The position numbers and the translations under genes are program-made. The notes beneath the pieces were generated by a model that was not told where the DNA came from, ran no database searches, and worked only from the letters and a program-made list of their open reading frames with translations. From a virus: a stretch of 64,000 bases of DNA. The stretch is from positions 1 to 64,000 of the IMG/VR virus record IMGVR_UViG_3300028394_000001; one strand, 5' to 3'. Of this stretch, positions 29,370 through 38,326 are shown in pieces. Each line of letters begins with the position of its first letter. The first letter of the stretch is position 1.

Positions 29370-31081
29370 TTATTTTTCAGACGATTAGATGGAAGAACCT
29401 ATTGTCCACAGGCAATACGTTTACTGAAATCAAATTAAACAAGTCAACAAACACATTGATTATTGGCAACAATGGTGCAGGCAAGAGTACGATTCTTGAT
29501 GCATTGTGTTTTGGCCTGTTTGGTAAGCCGTTTCGTAAGATAAACAAACCAAATCTTGTAAACTCAATTAACAACTCCGATACTGTGGTCGAAGTTGAAT
29601 TCACAATTGGTAAAAAAGAATATAAGATTGTTCGTGGAATTAAACCAAATTTGTTCGAAATTTACTGCAATTCTATTCTGGTAAATCAGGATGCCAGGGC
29701 GAAAGATTATCAAGATTTCCTAGAAAAATCAATTTTGAAGTTTAATTTCAAATCTTTTACTCAAATCGTTATTCTTGGATCGGCAGCATTCGTACCATTT
29801 ATGCAATTGTCACCAGCTGACCGGCGTACTATCATCGAAGAATTATTGGATATTCAAATCTTTACTTCAATGAATGGTCTAATCAAAGAAAGAATGGCGA
29901 CAATCAAAGAGTCCACAACAAAAACAAAGTATGCACTTGAATTGGTGAGTGAAAAGATACTGTTGCAGGAACACAACATTGAAGAACACAAGAAAAACAA
30001 TGATGAAGAAATTGCCAAAAAGAAACAAGAAATTGCAGACAATGAGTTAATTAACTCAAAGTTAACAAAAAATATTTTACTGATTAACAAACACATTGAA
30101 AAACTATCTACCAAAATCACTGACAAATTGGATGTTGAAAAACGATACAAAAAGTTTGTACAAGTTGAAGCTAAAATGTCATCCACTTATTTGAAAGTGG
30201 AGAAGGACATTCAATTCTATGAACACAATGATGATTGTCCTACATGCAAACAAGTAATTACAACAGAGTGGAAAAGTTCTCAGGTAGAAGAAAAGCAAAA
30301 CAAGAAAACAGAAATAGAAGGTGCTTTGGAAACCATCATAGATGAAATGTCAAAACTCACCACCAGAACCAATGAAATAATTGCCATCAACAAACATATC
30401 ACAGAACATAACAATGAGGTCGTCAAACACAATTCTACAATCACTGCCGTCAATAACTATATCGTTAAATTGAATAGAGAAATTAAAGAATTGGGTGAAC
30501 GCAAGGACAACCTAACAGATGTAAATGCGAAGTTAAAAGAACTCAGGTTAGAGTTGGCCAATTTGGAGAAAGAACAGGAAGACCTGTCTGTTGATAAACA
30601 CTATCATGAATATGCAGCTTCTCTGCTGAAAGATAATGGCATCAAGACTAAGATTATCAAACAGTATTTGCCAATCATAAACAAGTTTGTCAACAAGTAC
30701 CTGAAGGCTATGGACTTCTTTGTTAATTTTAATTTGAATGAGAATTTTGAAGAAACAATCAAATCTAGGCACCGTGATGAGTTTAGTTATTCCAACTTCT
30801 CTGAAGGTGAAAAGATGCGTATTGATTTGGCTTTATTGTTCACATGGAGACAGATTGCAAAACTAAAAAATTCAACGAACACAAACCTATTGATACTAGA
30901 TGAGGTGTTTGATTCTAGCCTAGATACAGTAGGTACAGATGAATTTTTGAAACTGATACATGAGATGGGACAAGATACAAACATATTTGTTATCTCCCAC
31001 AAAGGCGACCAACTCTTTGACAAGTTTAGGTCTATCGTAAAATTTGAAAAGAAGAATAACTTCTCACAGGTAGTAAAATGA
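29366..31081 (+). CDS. gp46: Recombination nuclease ATPase gp46 (Rad50/SbcC-like)
   Basis: The 571-aa SMC-like ATPase partner of gp47. Walker A is GNNGAGKST (34-42). Long coiled coils (about 175-275 and 300-400) flank a zinc hook CPTC (C291, C294). The C-terminal lobe carries the FSEGEKMRIDLAL signature and Walker B with LLILDEVFDSSLD. The complex provides 3' single-stranded ends for UvsX/UvsY recombination. Length agrees with T4 gp46. Confidence 0.96.
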   Translation: MIIFQTIRWKNLLSTGNTFTEIKLNKSTNTLIIGNNGAGKSTILDALCFGLFGKPFRKINKPNLVNSINNSDTVVEVEFTIGKKEYKIVRGIKPNLFEIYCNSILVNQDARAKDYQDFLEKSILKFNFKSFTQIVILGSAAFVPFMQLSPADRRTIIEELLDIQIFTSMNGLIKERMATIKESTTKTKYALELVSEKILLQEHNIEEHKKNNDEEIAKKKQEIADNELINSKLTKNILLINKHIEKLSTKITDKLDVEKRYKKFVQVEAKMSSTYLKVEKDIQFYEHNDDCPTCKQVITTEWKSSQVEEKQNKKTEIEGALETIIDEMSKLTTRTNEIIAINKHITEHNNEVVKHNSTITAVNNYIVKLNREIKELGERKDNLTDVNAKLKELRLELANLEKEQEDLSVDKHYHEYAASLLKDNGIKTKIIKQYLPIINKFVNKYLKAMDFFVNFNLNENFEETIKSRHRDEFSYSNFSEGEKMRIDLALLFTWRQIAKLKNSTNTNLLILDEVFDSSLDTVGTDEFLKLIHEMGQDTNIFVISHKGDQLFDKFRSIVKFEKKNNFSQVVK

Positions 31082-31857
31082 ATTTTCGTGAATATTTAAT
31101 GCACCATAAACAAGTGGTTGATGCTGAAGTTGAGGGATGGTTTTATCCTATTGATATTGTTATTCTTTATGGAATTTTTAATGAAATCCAAAAAGATTTA
31201 ACTGGCGACTTGTGTGAAATTGGTGTTGCTTATGGTAAGAGCGCAATAACTGTTTCCAATTTTAAACAACCAAAAGATAATTTGTATCTGTATGATATAT
31301 TTTCTGAAGATATAAAAAACAAAGCTTATGAAAATATTAAAAAATTTGGCAAAGATAAAAACATAATTTGGAGAATACAAGATACCACTGATTTAAGATT
31401 TGAGAATTTAGATTTTGAAAACAATCTCAAATTCCTGCACGTTGATGGTTGCCACGAACACTCTGTTGTTTTGAATGACTTGACGGTGTTCTCAGCTAAG
31501 ATGAAAGAATGGGGTATCATTTGTGTGGATGATTTCAATGACTATGAATATCCTGGTGTCAATAGTGCGGTCTGTCAATTTATATTTTCAAAACATAACT
31601 ACAATAATTGGAAAATATTTGCAATAGGACATAACAAAGCTTTTCTATGTCAACAAAAATACCATAAAGACTATCAAGTATCACTTTTGAATTATATGGA
31701 AAAATCAAAAATGGAAATGAATATTCCTGAAGAAATTGAAGTTGCTTATGGGGTTAGAGAAATATATGATACAAATGTATTGTTATTCAATTCCAGAATG
31801 AAATGGTCAATCGATGAGGCTTATGGTAATCTTTTTAAAAAACCTAAGGTGGTGTAA
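31078..31857 (+). CDS. Class I SAM-dependent methyltransferase-like protein
   Basis: The 259-aa protein has a Rossmann glycine motif GDLCEIGVAYGKS (about 42-54), a strand-2 acidic residue in LYLYDIF and the LHVDGCHEHSVVLNDL segment (about 120-135). These fit the Methyltransf_24-type fold often linked to sugar or small-molecule O-methylation. It overlaps gp46 by 4 bases, so it is in the recombination operon. The substrate is unknown. A second protein of similar fold is at 62420. Confidence 0.7.
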   Translation: MNFREYLMHHKQVVDAEVEGWFYPIDIVILYGIFNEIQKDLTGDLCEIGVAYGKSAITVSNFKQPKDNLYLYDIFSEDIKNKAYENIKKFGKDKNIIWRIQDTTDLRFENLDFENNLKFLHVDGCHEHSVVLNDLTVFSAKMKEWGIICVDDFNDYEYPGVNSAVCQFIFSKHNYNNWKIFAIGHNKAFLCQQKYHKDYQVSLLNYMEKSKMEMNIPEEIEVAYGVREIYDTNVLLFNSRMKWSIDEAYGNLFKKPKVV

Positions 31858-31859
31858 AA

Positions 31860-32498
31860 ATGAGTGAAGAATTTAAATATAGTACAGAAGAAGTTGTAAA
31901 ACAACGTGCAACGGCAACAAAACAAGAACCTAAAATTTTTGATTTGGTTGCAGAAGATGCAGAAATCCTTAGGCAAAAAATGCCGGAATTTAATTTTGAA
32001 AATCCACCCGTGAATGCCAACGAATTTGCATCCACTTTGGTGGAAACTTGTAAAAAGAATGGAGGCCTAGGATTATCCGCAAATCAGTGTGGGTTTCCTT
32101 ATCGTATATTTGTCATGGGTGCCAATGATGAATATGTGGCATTTGTTAATCCTAAAGTTGTTTCATCTGAAGGTGAAGCACACATGATTGAAGGATGTCT
32201 ATCTTTTCCACTTCTAGGACTTAGAATTACGAGACCGCAGGATATTGTGGTAGAATACCAAGATTTTCTAGGTGCAAAACATACCACAAGACTTAATGGT
32301 ATATCTGCAAGGTGTTTTCTCCACGAGCTTGACCATATGGATGGAATAGTATATACTGACCGTGCAAAGCCTTTGGCGCTTAAATCTGGCCAAGATAAAC
32401 GTCAGAAAACTATTAGAAATATTTCTAAAGCACAAGCTAATTATATGAACATGATGAAGAAAATTGAGAAACAAGATAATGGCAAAAAAACCAATTGA
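31860..32498 (+). CDS. def: Peptide deformylase
   Basis: The 212-aa metalloenzyme removes formyl groups from nascent protein N-termini. All three family motifs are present: GLGLSANQ (69-76), EGCLS (111-115) and HELDH (155-159), which supply the catalytic Gln, Cys, Glu and two His. It has a charged N-terminal extension of about 30 residues. Phage deformylases are known from marine T4-like phages, where they are thought to support rapid protein maturation. AGGTGG lies upstream of the ATG. Confidence 0.95.
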   Translation: MSEEFKYSTEEVVKQRATATKQEPKIFDLVAEDAEILRQKMPEFNFENPPVNANEFASTLVETCKKNGGLGLSANQCGFPYRIFVMGANDEYVAFVNPKVVSSEGEAHMIEGCLSFPLLGLRITRPQDIVVEYQDFLGAKHTTRLNGISARCFLHELDHMDGIVYTDRAKPLALKSGQDKRQKTIRNISKAQANYMNMMKKIEKQDNGKKTN

Positions 32499-33744
32499 AC
32501 CTTTAGACAAACAATGGGAGCGGTGGCAAGCAAAAAATCCACCAACCAAAAATATTAATGTTGATTTACTGAAGCAAACTTTGATTGATGATTTGACCCG
32601 TGCATCACAGATGGATGTAAAAGAATATACACTCTTTCAGAAATGGACTGAAGTTAAAGAACGATATCCAGGTAAAGCAACACACAATCTTTTTGGTGAA
32701 CCTGATATTGATTGGGGTGATGATAAACAAGCTGCTATTATCAATAAAGTAAAAAATAATATTTGGGTACCAAAAAACGCAGACGACTATGAAAAATTAG
32801 AACCTCAAATGTATTTGGCCAATTCAAAACGAGTTGATGAGTGGAACGCAATTAGAACTTTTTCATCCACAATGAAAAACAATTCTAATATTGGCAGAAA
32901 TTTATACTATATCGTTAGAGACCTTGTGACTGAAAAGTATCTTGGCGTTGTTTGTATTTCTTCTGATTTTCTGGACCTTACACCTAGAGATTCTGCAATT
33001 GGATGGCCTAGAGACATTAAGACACAACAAAAAATGATTAATCATACAGCAATTGGTTCTACTATTGTTCCATTGCAACCTCTTGGTTATAATTATATGG
33101 GTGGCAAGTTGTTAGCTATTCTTTGTTTGTCAGATACTGTACAGAAAGATTGGAAAGAAAAATATGGAGACACTCTTGTTGGTGTTACTACAACGTCACT
33201 ATATGGAAAAACAAAAGCCAACGGGCTTTCTCAGTATGATGGTTTGGAACATTGGCAGAAAATGGGATTTTCTTCTGGATCAGTTGCGTTTGAGCCTTCA
33301 CGTTCTACTCGTAATATGGTATATCAATGGGTTAAAGAAACCGATCCAAGAAAATATTTCGAATGGTGGGAAGCAAAACAAGGAAAAGGACTTCCATTAA
33401 AACGTGACCACAAAAACCGTTCATTGAATTATGCGTATTCAAAATTGAATATTCCAAAAAATATGATTCGAACGGAACACCAACGTGGAATTTATTTTTC
33501 TCCTCTTTATGATAATACAAATGAATTCCTAAGAAAAGAAATTGATGATAATGACTTGATTAAATCCTTCGACACAAGTGTAAAAACTTTGACGGATATT
33601 TGGAAAACAAAGTATGCAAAAGGCCGTATTAGGCAACTACAGAAACAAAACAAGGTTTCATATGAAAGTCTTTTCTATGATGACCTAATCTATTTGACTT
33701 GGGAAGAAACCAAGGCAAAGTATCTGCCACAAGTTGGCAGGTAA
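32479..33744 (+). CDS. DUF4338/DruA-like protein, copy 1
   Basis: The 421-aa protein contains, in order, a GRNLYYIVRD segment (about 140-149), EKYLGVVCISSDF, TPRDSAIGW (about 172-180), then IVPLQPLGYNYMGGKLLA and a YGD-VGVTTTSLYGK segment, followed by SQYDGL. This order (RD, IGW, LP-hydrophobic, YG-ET-like) resembles the DUF4338 family that includes DruA of the Druantia defence system. The biochemical activity of that family is not established to my knowledge. The gene at 55583 is a paralogue with the same motifs. ATG 32479 is used; an upstream TTG (32464) is less likely. It overlaps def by 20 bases. Confidence 0.6.
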   Translation: MAKKPIEPLDKQWERWQAKNPPTKNINVDLLKQTLIDDLTRASQMDVKEYTLFQKWTEVKERYPGKATHNLFGEPDIDWGDDKQAAIINKVKNNIWVPKNADDYEKLEPQMYLANSKRVDEWNAIRTFSSTMKNNSNIGRNLYYIVRDLVTEKYLGVVCISSDFLDLTPRDSAIGWPRDIKTQQKMINHTAIGSTIVPLQPLGYNYMGGKLLAILCLSDTVQKDWKEKYGDTLVGVTTTSLYGKTKANGLSQYDGLEHWQKMGFSSGSVAFEPSRSTRNMVYQWVKETDPRKYFEWWEAKQGKGLPLKRDHKNRSLNYAYSKLNIPKNMIRTEHQRGIYFSPLYDNTNEFLRKEIDDNDLIKSFDTSVKTLTDIWKTKYAKGRIRQLQKQNKVSYESLFYDDLIYLTWEETKAKYLPQVGR

Positions 33745-33766
33745 ATCAAGTATACCACAAATATGC

Positions 33767-33795
33767 TTGACAAACATCATATATAAATGTATGAT
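33767..33795 (+). promoter_or_regulatory. strong sigma70-type promoter
   Basis: TTGACA (33767-33772), 17-base spacer, TATGAT (33790-33795). It drives the small winged-helix gene. The -35 box lies in a conserved element that starts AAGTATACCA at 33749. Confidence 0.8.
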
Positions 33796-33844
33796 GGTGA
33801 CACTCACGCAATGTGAGGTATTTTTTAATTATTGGAGTTATATT

Positions 33845-34114
33845 ATGGAAAAAGTTTCCGCAAAACAAAAAATCTTGACCGCACTTAAACAAACTGAGGG
33901 TTACAACACCTTTACTGTTAAGGCTGCACAACGCCGTTTCGGTATCAAGAATGTTTCCGCACGGATCGAAGAGCTTCGCAAAGAAGGTCATGTTATTTAC
34001 ACTAACACACGTTACACAGAAAGTGGCGAAAAAATCAGTTTCTATCGTCTTGGTTCACCAACCAAATCAATGGTTAGAGCTGCAATGAGCGCAGGTTACT
34101 CACTAACTGCTTAA
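33845..34114 (+). CDS. Small winged-helix DNA-binding protein
   Basis: The 89-aa protein has a helix-turn-helix core: FTVKAAQRRFGIKNVSARIEELRKEG (about 22-47), then a wing (HVIYTNTRYTESGEKISFYRL). This fits a winged helix that binds DNA or acts as a regulator. GGAG lies 9 bases before ATG 33845; a longer frame open from 33734 has no RBS and covers the promoter. The gene has its own strong promoter and its own terminator, so it is a monocistronic, probably early and abundant product. Confidence 0.75.
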   Translation: MEKVSAKQKILTALKQTEGYNTFTVKAAQRRFGIKNVSARIEELRKEGHVIYTNTRYTESGEKISFYRLGSPTKSMVRAAMSAGYSLTA

Positions 34115-34126
34115 TAAGCAAATCAT

Positions 34127-34155
34127 AAACCACTTCTCTGCGGAAGTGGTTTTCC
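34127..34155 (+). terminator. intrinsic terminator after winged-helix gene
   Basis: Stem AAACCACTTC/GAAGTGGTTT, 6-base loop, then T-rich. Isolates the winged-helix transcript. Confidence 0.8.
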
Positions 34156-34174
34156 CTATTTTAATGGAGTTTAC

Positions 34175-34972
34175 ATGGAAATAAATATTAAAACTGAAGA
34201 GCTTCGCAAACTTAGCCTTTTTATAGCTACACCTATGTATGGTGGTATGAACCATGGTTTGTACATGAAGGCTTGTTTAGATTTACAAGGCCTCTGTATG
34301 CAATATGGAATTCAAGTAAAGTTCTCTTTCTTGTTCAATGAATCTTTGATTACAAGGGCAAGAAATTATTTGGTGGATGAATTTTTGAATCGGTCAGAAT
34401 GCACACACATGCTGTTTATTGATTCTGATATTAATTTTAATCCCCAAGATGTTATCGCATTGTTAGCACTCGACAAAGATGTTATTGGTGGTCCTTATCC
34501 TAAGAAAGCCATCAAATGGAGAGCAGTCAAGAAAGCTCTTGAACGAAACCCAACACTTGAACCACAAGAACTGGAAAAAGTTGCAGGTGATTTCGTTTTC
34601 AATCCTGTTAAAGGAACTCAGCAATTCTCTGTACATGAACCTCTAGAAGTATTGGAAATTGGTACAGGTTTTATGATGATTAAACGTGAAGTATTTCCCA
34701 AATTCGCTGCACAGTATCCACAACTCAAATACAAACCTGACCATGTAGGCCAGGCAAACTTTGATGGTTCACGATACATTCATGCATATTTTGATACCGT
34801 AATCGACAAAGATTCTGAGCGTTATCTGTCGGAAGATTATATGTTCTGTCAGTGGTGGAGAAACATGGGCGGTTCAATTTGGTTGTGTCCTTGGATGCGT
34901 ACACAACACATCGGCACTTATCATTTTCATGGAGATATGCCAGCTGTTGCTAATTATGTTGGAGAAATGTAA
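34175..34972 (+). CDS. Glycosyltransferase-like protein (GT-A fold)
   Basis: The 265-aa protein starts with FIATPMYGGMNHGLYMKACLD and contains the acidic motif MLFIDSDINFNPQDV (about 83-97), which resembles the nucleotide-sugar binding DxD of GT-A enzymes. The region YIHAYFDTVI...SEDYMFCQWW near 205-230 fits the acceptor half seen in phage-encoded members. The modified acceptor is unknown; DNA or virion glycosylation are possible. TGGAG precedes the ATG. It overlaps the next gene by one base. Confidence 0.65.
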   Translation: MEINIKTEELRKLSLFIATPMYGGMNHGLYMKACLDLQGLCMQYGIQVKFSFLFNESLITRARNYLVDEFLNRSECTHMLFIDSDINFNPQDVIALLALDKDVIGGPYPKKAIKWRAVKKALERNPTLEPQELEKVAGDFVFNPVKGTQQFSVHEPLEVLEIGTGFMMIKREVFPKFAAQYPQLKYKPDHVGQANFDGSRYIHAYFDTVIDKDSERYLSEDYMFCQWWRNMGGSIWLCPWMRTQHIGTYHFHGDMPAVANYVGEM

Positions 34973-35316
34973 TGCCTAAATTAGTTTACGAAATTGGTCG
35001 TAAATATGATGCTGAAAAATTAGAATACGGTTTACTGCCGCCTTTAGCATTAGAAGAAACTGTTAGAGTTTTAACATTTGGTGCTAAAAAATATGAGCGT
35101 GATAATTGGAAAAAAGTACCTGATTCAAAACGCAGGTACTTTGATGCACTAGAAAGACATGTGTGGGCATGGAAGAAGGGTGAAATTATGGACCCTGAAT
35201 CTGGCATACATCACTTGGCACATGCAATGTGCTGCTTGATGTTTCTATATGAACATGATATAATGTATTCTAATGAAAATTTTGTAATGGAGAAAAAAGA
35301 TGAAACTATCAAATGA
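34972..35316 (+). CDS. dATP/dGTP diphosphohydrolase-like protein (DUF5664)
   Basis: The 114-aa protein shows the compact all-helical pattern GRKYDAEK, YGLLPPLALEETVRVLTFGAKKY, NWKKV and ALERHVWAWKKGE-xDPESGxHHLAHAMCCLMFL. This is the MazG-like family described as dATP/dGTP diphosphohydrolases in phages. It would adjust nucleotide pools and fits with the dCMP deaminase at 41883. A promoter for the sliding clamp lies inside its 3' part. Confidence 0.8.
   Translation: MPKLVYEIGRKYDAEKLEYGLLPPLALEETVRVLTFGAKKYERDNWKKVPDSKRRYFDALERHVWAWKKGEIMDPESGIHHLAHAMCCLMFLYEHDIMYSNENFVMEKKDETIK
35236..35264 (+). promoter_or_regulatory. sigma70-type promoter for sliding clamp
   Basis: TTGATG, 17-base spacer, TATAAT (perfect -10), inside the 3' end of the preceding gene and 36 bases before the clamp start. 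Confidence 0.65.
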
Positions 35317-35965
35317 AACCCTAAATGTATTGAAGAATTTCTCATCAATCAATCAGGGTATTGAATTTAAAAAAGGTAATAAACTTACCACAATTTCCGC
35401 AGGTAAATCTATACTTGCACAAGCAACTTTGAAAGATGATATTCCAGAAGATTTCTGTGTATATGATTTGAATCAATTTTTATCTGCATATTCTTTGTTT
35501 AAAGACACAGAATTAAAATTTGATTCCGCAAATGTTATTTTTGATGGAGGCCGCCGTAAGACTAAGTTTCGTAAAGCTGCAAAGGAAATGATTGTCACTC
35601 CTCCTAATAAAGAAATTAAATTAGATGAAGTTGATTGCTCGTTCACTCTAACCTCTGATGATTATGCTGATATCCTGAAAACAGCTTCTGTGTTATCTTC
35701 TCCAAATGTTACCTTGCAATCAGACGGAGAGTCGGTTGAATTGGTTGCTTTTGATGCAAAAGACGATTCACAACATAACAGTTCTATTAGTGTTGGTGCC
35801 GGCAACGGTAAATCATACAGGATTGTTTTTAAAGTTGAAAACTTAAAAATGGTTCCTGGTGAATACGAAGTGCAAATCTCTTTCAAAGGATTCGCACATT
35901 TTAAAAATACAAAAGAAGACATTCAATACTGGGTCGCTTTTGAAAAGAATGAAAGTGTGATGTAA
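35300..35965 (+). CDS. gp45: Sliding clamp gp45
   Basis: The 221-aa protein is the trimeric processivity clamp of the T4 replisome. It is also the mobile activator of late transcription with gp55. Typical segments are an N-terminal LKNFSSINQGIEF, IPEDFCVYDLNQFL (about 49-62) and a C-terminal FAHFKNTKEDIQYWVAFEK. The length matches T4 gp45. The gene starts inside the 3' end of the previous one and is followed by clamp-loader genes. Confidence 0.95.
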   Translation: MKLSNETLNVLKNFSSINQGIEFKKGNKLTTISAGKSILAQATLKDDIPEDFCVYDLNQFLSAYSLFKDTELKFDSANVIFDGGRRKTKFRKAAKEMIVTPPNKEIKLDEVDCSFTLTSDDYADILKTASVLSSPNVTLQSDGESVELVAFDAKDDSQHNSSISVGAGNGKSYRIVFKVENLKMVPGEYEVQISFKGFAHFKNTKEDIQYWVAFEKNESVM

Positions 35966-36156
35966 TGTTAATTCCATTTCTAGATGCTGAAACAGAAGGC
36001 ACAATTTTTGTAAATCCAAAACAAATTTCTGTTGTATTTGAAGGTAAAAATCCTGAAGGTATCCAATTAACTATGATTAATCTTTTGAACGGTAATGTTG
36101 CAACAAGAGAACCTTTGTTGGACGTTGTTGGTAAACTACAAGCGGAGCTAAAATGA
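35965..36156 (+). CDS. Small hypothetical beta-rich protein
   Basis: The 63-aa protein has alternating beta strands: a TIFVNPKQISVVFEG segment, then QLTMINLLNGNVA. A loose FlbD-like look (N-P-x-x-I-x-x-(V/I)) is present, but the match is too weak to name. It overlaps gp45 by one base and the next gene by 4 bases, so it is part of the clamp operon. Confidence 0.6.
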   Translation: MLIPFLDAETEGTIFVNPKQISVVFEGKNPEGIQLTMINLLNGNVATREPLLDVVGKLQAELK

Positions 36157-36428
36157 CTACAGTAAATACACTATTTGGTACATTCGATGAGAAACAACTA
36201 AAGAGCCTGAGGGGTTATATTGAGGAGATTGTTACATGTATGAACAGAACAAGATCCAATAATGAATCTATTTCCGACATGATTGATTTGGCTCACGATG
36301 AACTTAATCTTCCAAAAAAGATTATTCGTAAAATTGCCGTATACGAATTCAAACAGTCACTATCAACCGACTTTGCCGAATTCAAAGAAGTTGAGGCTCT
36401 AATTGAAGGTATCAAGGAAGCTAAATGA
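36153..36428 (+). CDS. dsbA: DsbA-like dsDNA-binding protein
   Basis: The 91-aa helical protein resembles T4 DsbA, a small double-stranded DNA-binding protein that enhances late transcription. Shared features are the length, the middle LAHDELNLPKKIIRKIAVYEF stretch (in T4 a similar DELG-x-F-x-LL-ALYHK stretch) and an acidic C-terminal helix. A gp33-type coactivator is a possible alternative, but I see no clear clamp-binding tail. Overlaps of 4 bases on both sides show tight coupling in the clamp operon. Confidence 0.5.
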   Translation: MTTVNTLFGTFDEKQLKSLRGYIEEIVTCMNRTRSNNESISDMIDLAHDELNLPKKIIRKIAVYEFKQSLSTDFAEFKEVEALIEGIKEAK

Positions 36429-36760
36429 CACCTACCGGTCGTAGAAGTTTTGCAAAATCATTAGGCCTTTTAGGCCTTTTTGCGGTTGGTGTAGAAGGAT
36501 ATAACCAAGTGACGGAACGAATTGTCTACAAAGATGACAAGATTGCTTCTGATGAAATGTCCAAAAAACTTGACGATGGTTATCATCTTTCTTTTACCGC
36601 CAAATACGGTGAAGTTGATAATAATCTATACTCACGTTATTCTCTTTATACTGGTACAAAATATGTTCCTGGGACAGAAAAAGATGTTACTATACATTTG
36701 AAACCTGGACCAGATGGTAAACTTTACGTCAAGGAGGGTGACATTTGGCGTAAAGTGTGA
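36425..36760 (+). CDS. Small protein with twin-arginine-like N-terminus
   Basis: The 111-aa protein begins GRRSFAKSLGLLGLFAVG, which fits the twin-arginine pattern (R-R-x-F followed by a hydrophobic stretch). The rest (about 30-111) is a polar beta-rich domain ending DIWRKV. If exported, it would act in the envelope. That is odd for a gene inside the clamp/clamp-loader operon, with a 4-base overlap to the previous gene. No known domain is recognised. The -35 box of the next promoter lies in its last codons. Confidence 0.55.
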   Translation: MTPTGRRSFAKSLGLLGLFAVGVEGYNQVTERIVYKDDKIASDEMSKKLDDGYHLSFTAKYGEVDNNLYSRYSLYTGTKYVPGTEKDVTIHLKPGPDGKLYVKEGDIWRKV

Positions 36761-36766
36761 TACAAT
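36738..36766 (+). promoter_or_regulatory. sigma70-type promoter for clamp loader
   Basis: GTGACA (5 of 6), 17-base spacer, TACAAT (5 of 6), 28 bases before the gp44 start. Confidence 0.6.
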
Positions 36767-36793
36767 GAATTTTTTATATTATGGAGTCTTTGA

Positions 36794-37726
36794 ATGACTG
36801 AACACATGTTATGGGTTGAGAAGTATCGCCCAAAAACTATTGGAGATTGTATTCTCCCGGAATCACTGAAAGCGACATTTCAGGAATTCGTGAATCGTAA
36901 AGAGATACCTAATCTCTTATTGTCTGGCACCGCCGGTGTCGGTAAAACTACTGTTGCTCGAGCGTTATGTTTGGAAGTTGGTTGTGATTATATCATAATT
37001 AACGGTTCTGATGAAAATGGCGTTGATACTATCCGCGTTAAGATTAAAAATTATGCTTCTTCTGTGTCACTTATGGGTGGCAGAAAAGTAATCATTATAG
37101 ATGAATCGGACTATCTTACACCGAATGCACAAGCAATCCTTCGTGCATCCATTGAAGAATTTGCATCTAATTGTTCTTTCATCTTCACTTGTAACTTTAA
37201 GAATAGGATTATTGATCCAATTCATTCTCGTTGCACATGTATTGACTTCAAGTTGAATGGTTCTAAAGCCACTATGGCTTCTAGGTTCTTCAAACGGGTT
37301 GAGAGCATTCTTTTACTTGAACATGTAAAATATGATAAAGAAGTTGTTGCTGCACTAATCACAAAACATTTTCCAGATAATCGTCGGATTCTAAATGAAT
37401 TACAGAGATTTTCTGTTTCTGGTGTTATCGATAAAGGTGTTTTAGGTTCAGTTGCTGATATTGAAATTACTGGTCTAATCAAATCACTCAAATCAAAAGA
37501 TTTTGCAGGAGCACGAAAGTGGGTTACACAAAATATAGACAATGATGCAACAAAAATATATCGAAAACTTTATGATAGTCTGTATGAGCTGTTGCAACCA
37601 AATTCTGTTCCACAATTGGTTCTACATCTAGCTAAGTACCAGTACCAGGCTGCTTTCGTTGCAGACCATGAAATTAATATGATTGCCTGCCTGACTGAAA
37701 TTATGGTTGACTGTGAGTTTAAATGA
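36794..37726 (+). CDS. gp44: Clamp loader large-ring subunit gp44 (AAA+)
   Basis: The 310-aa AAA+ ATPase loads gp45 on DNA. The N-terminus WVEKYRPK is typical; Walker A is GTAGVGKTT (45-53) and Walker B IIDESD (101-106). The arginine-finger SRC motif is seen as HSRC near 146-149. The length agrees with T4 gp44. TGGAG precedes the ATG. It overlaps the next gene by 4 bases. Confidence 0.96.
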   Translation: MTEHMLWVEKYRPKTIGDCILPESLKATFQEFVNRKEIPNLLLSGTAGVGKTTVARALCLEVGCDYIIINGSDENGVDTIRVKIKNYASSVSLMGGRKVIIIDESDYLTPNAQAILRASIEEFASNCSFIFTCNFKNRIIDPIHSRCTCIDFKLNGSKATMASRFFKRVESILLLEHVKYDKEVVAALITKHFPDNRRILNELQRFSVSGVIDKGVLGSVADIEITGLIKSLKSKDFAGARKWVTQNIDNDATKIYRKLYDSLYELLQPNSVPQLVLHLAKYQYQAAFVADHEINMIACLTEIMVDCEFK

Positions 37727-38325
37727 TTTACACTAATGAAAATATGAAACTCTTTTGGACAACAAAAGACAATGTTTACAACCTTACAAAAGGACTTACT
37801 AGTGTTGTTTATGCTTTTTGCTGGGCAAATTCAGTTCCAACGGAACATGAATGGCCTTTTATGTTAAAAGAAACTTTCTATTTTGGTATGGCTGGTGGGT
37901 TAAGAGATAATTATATTGGAGATAGAAAAGAACCACATAGAGTACCTGTATTGACTACTGCACCGCATCAACGGATGAAAACTCATTTGTCTAAGTTTAA
38001 TGATAAGTATGGTAATTTTGGCCAAGAAAAGAGAAAGTATGAATTGTATCATAATTTATTTTCGGAAGATTTTATCAGCAAAAAGACTTTATGCATTGCT
38101 CTCTTGGTACCAAAATCACATGTGGCATCTATTGGCATGAGAAATTTATTGTCTTTGGTGGAAAGTGAACAGATATATCAATATCAAAAAATGTTTGGCC
38201 AACTTCCAGCATTGAATCTCGCAGAAGCTGATAATCTAAGTGATTCTAGAAAAGATGAAAAATCCATTTCTCAAACCTTCGTACAGAATCTGAAGAAACA
38301 AGATTTAACTCAGTGGATGAATTGA
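37723..38325 (+). CDS. Possible GIY-YIG-like nuclease in clamp-loader operon
   Basis: The 200-aa protein sits between gp44 and gp62, where T4 has no gene. It shows VVYAFCW (about 29-35), FYFGMAGG (about 53-60), a basic PHQRMKTHLSKF segment (about 83-94) and a later ESEQIYQYQKMFGQLPALNLAEADN stretch. The order Y-x-F / Y-F-G / R-x-x-x-H / E-x-x-I-x-x-Y ... LN is reminiscent of GIY-YIG nucleases. The match is weak and the glycines differ, so it may be a homing-derived or unrelated protein. Confidence 0.5.
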   Translation: MIYTNENMKLFWTTKDNVYNLTKGLTSVVYAFCWANSVPTEHEWPFMLKETFYFGMAGGLRDNYIGDRKEPHRVPVLTTAPHQRMKTHLSKFNDKYGNFGQEKRKYELYHNLFSEDFISKKTLCIALLVPKSHVASIGMRNLLSLVESEQIYQYQKMFGQLPALNLAEADNLSDSRKDEKSISQTFVQNLKKQDLTQWMN

Positions 38326-38326
38326 T

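Noticed and set aside
33734-33844. N-terminal extension of the winged-helix protein
   Set aside because: The region contains the promoter; the ATG at 33845 has an RBS and starts the domain.
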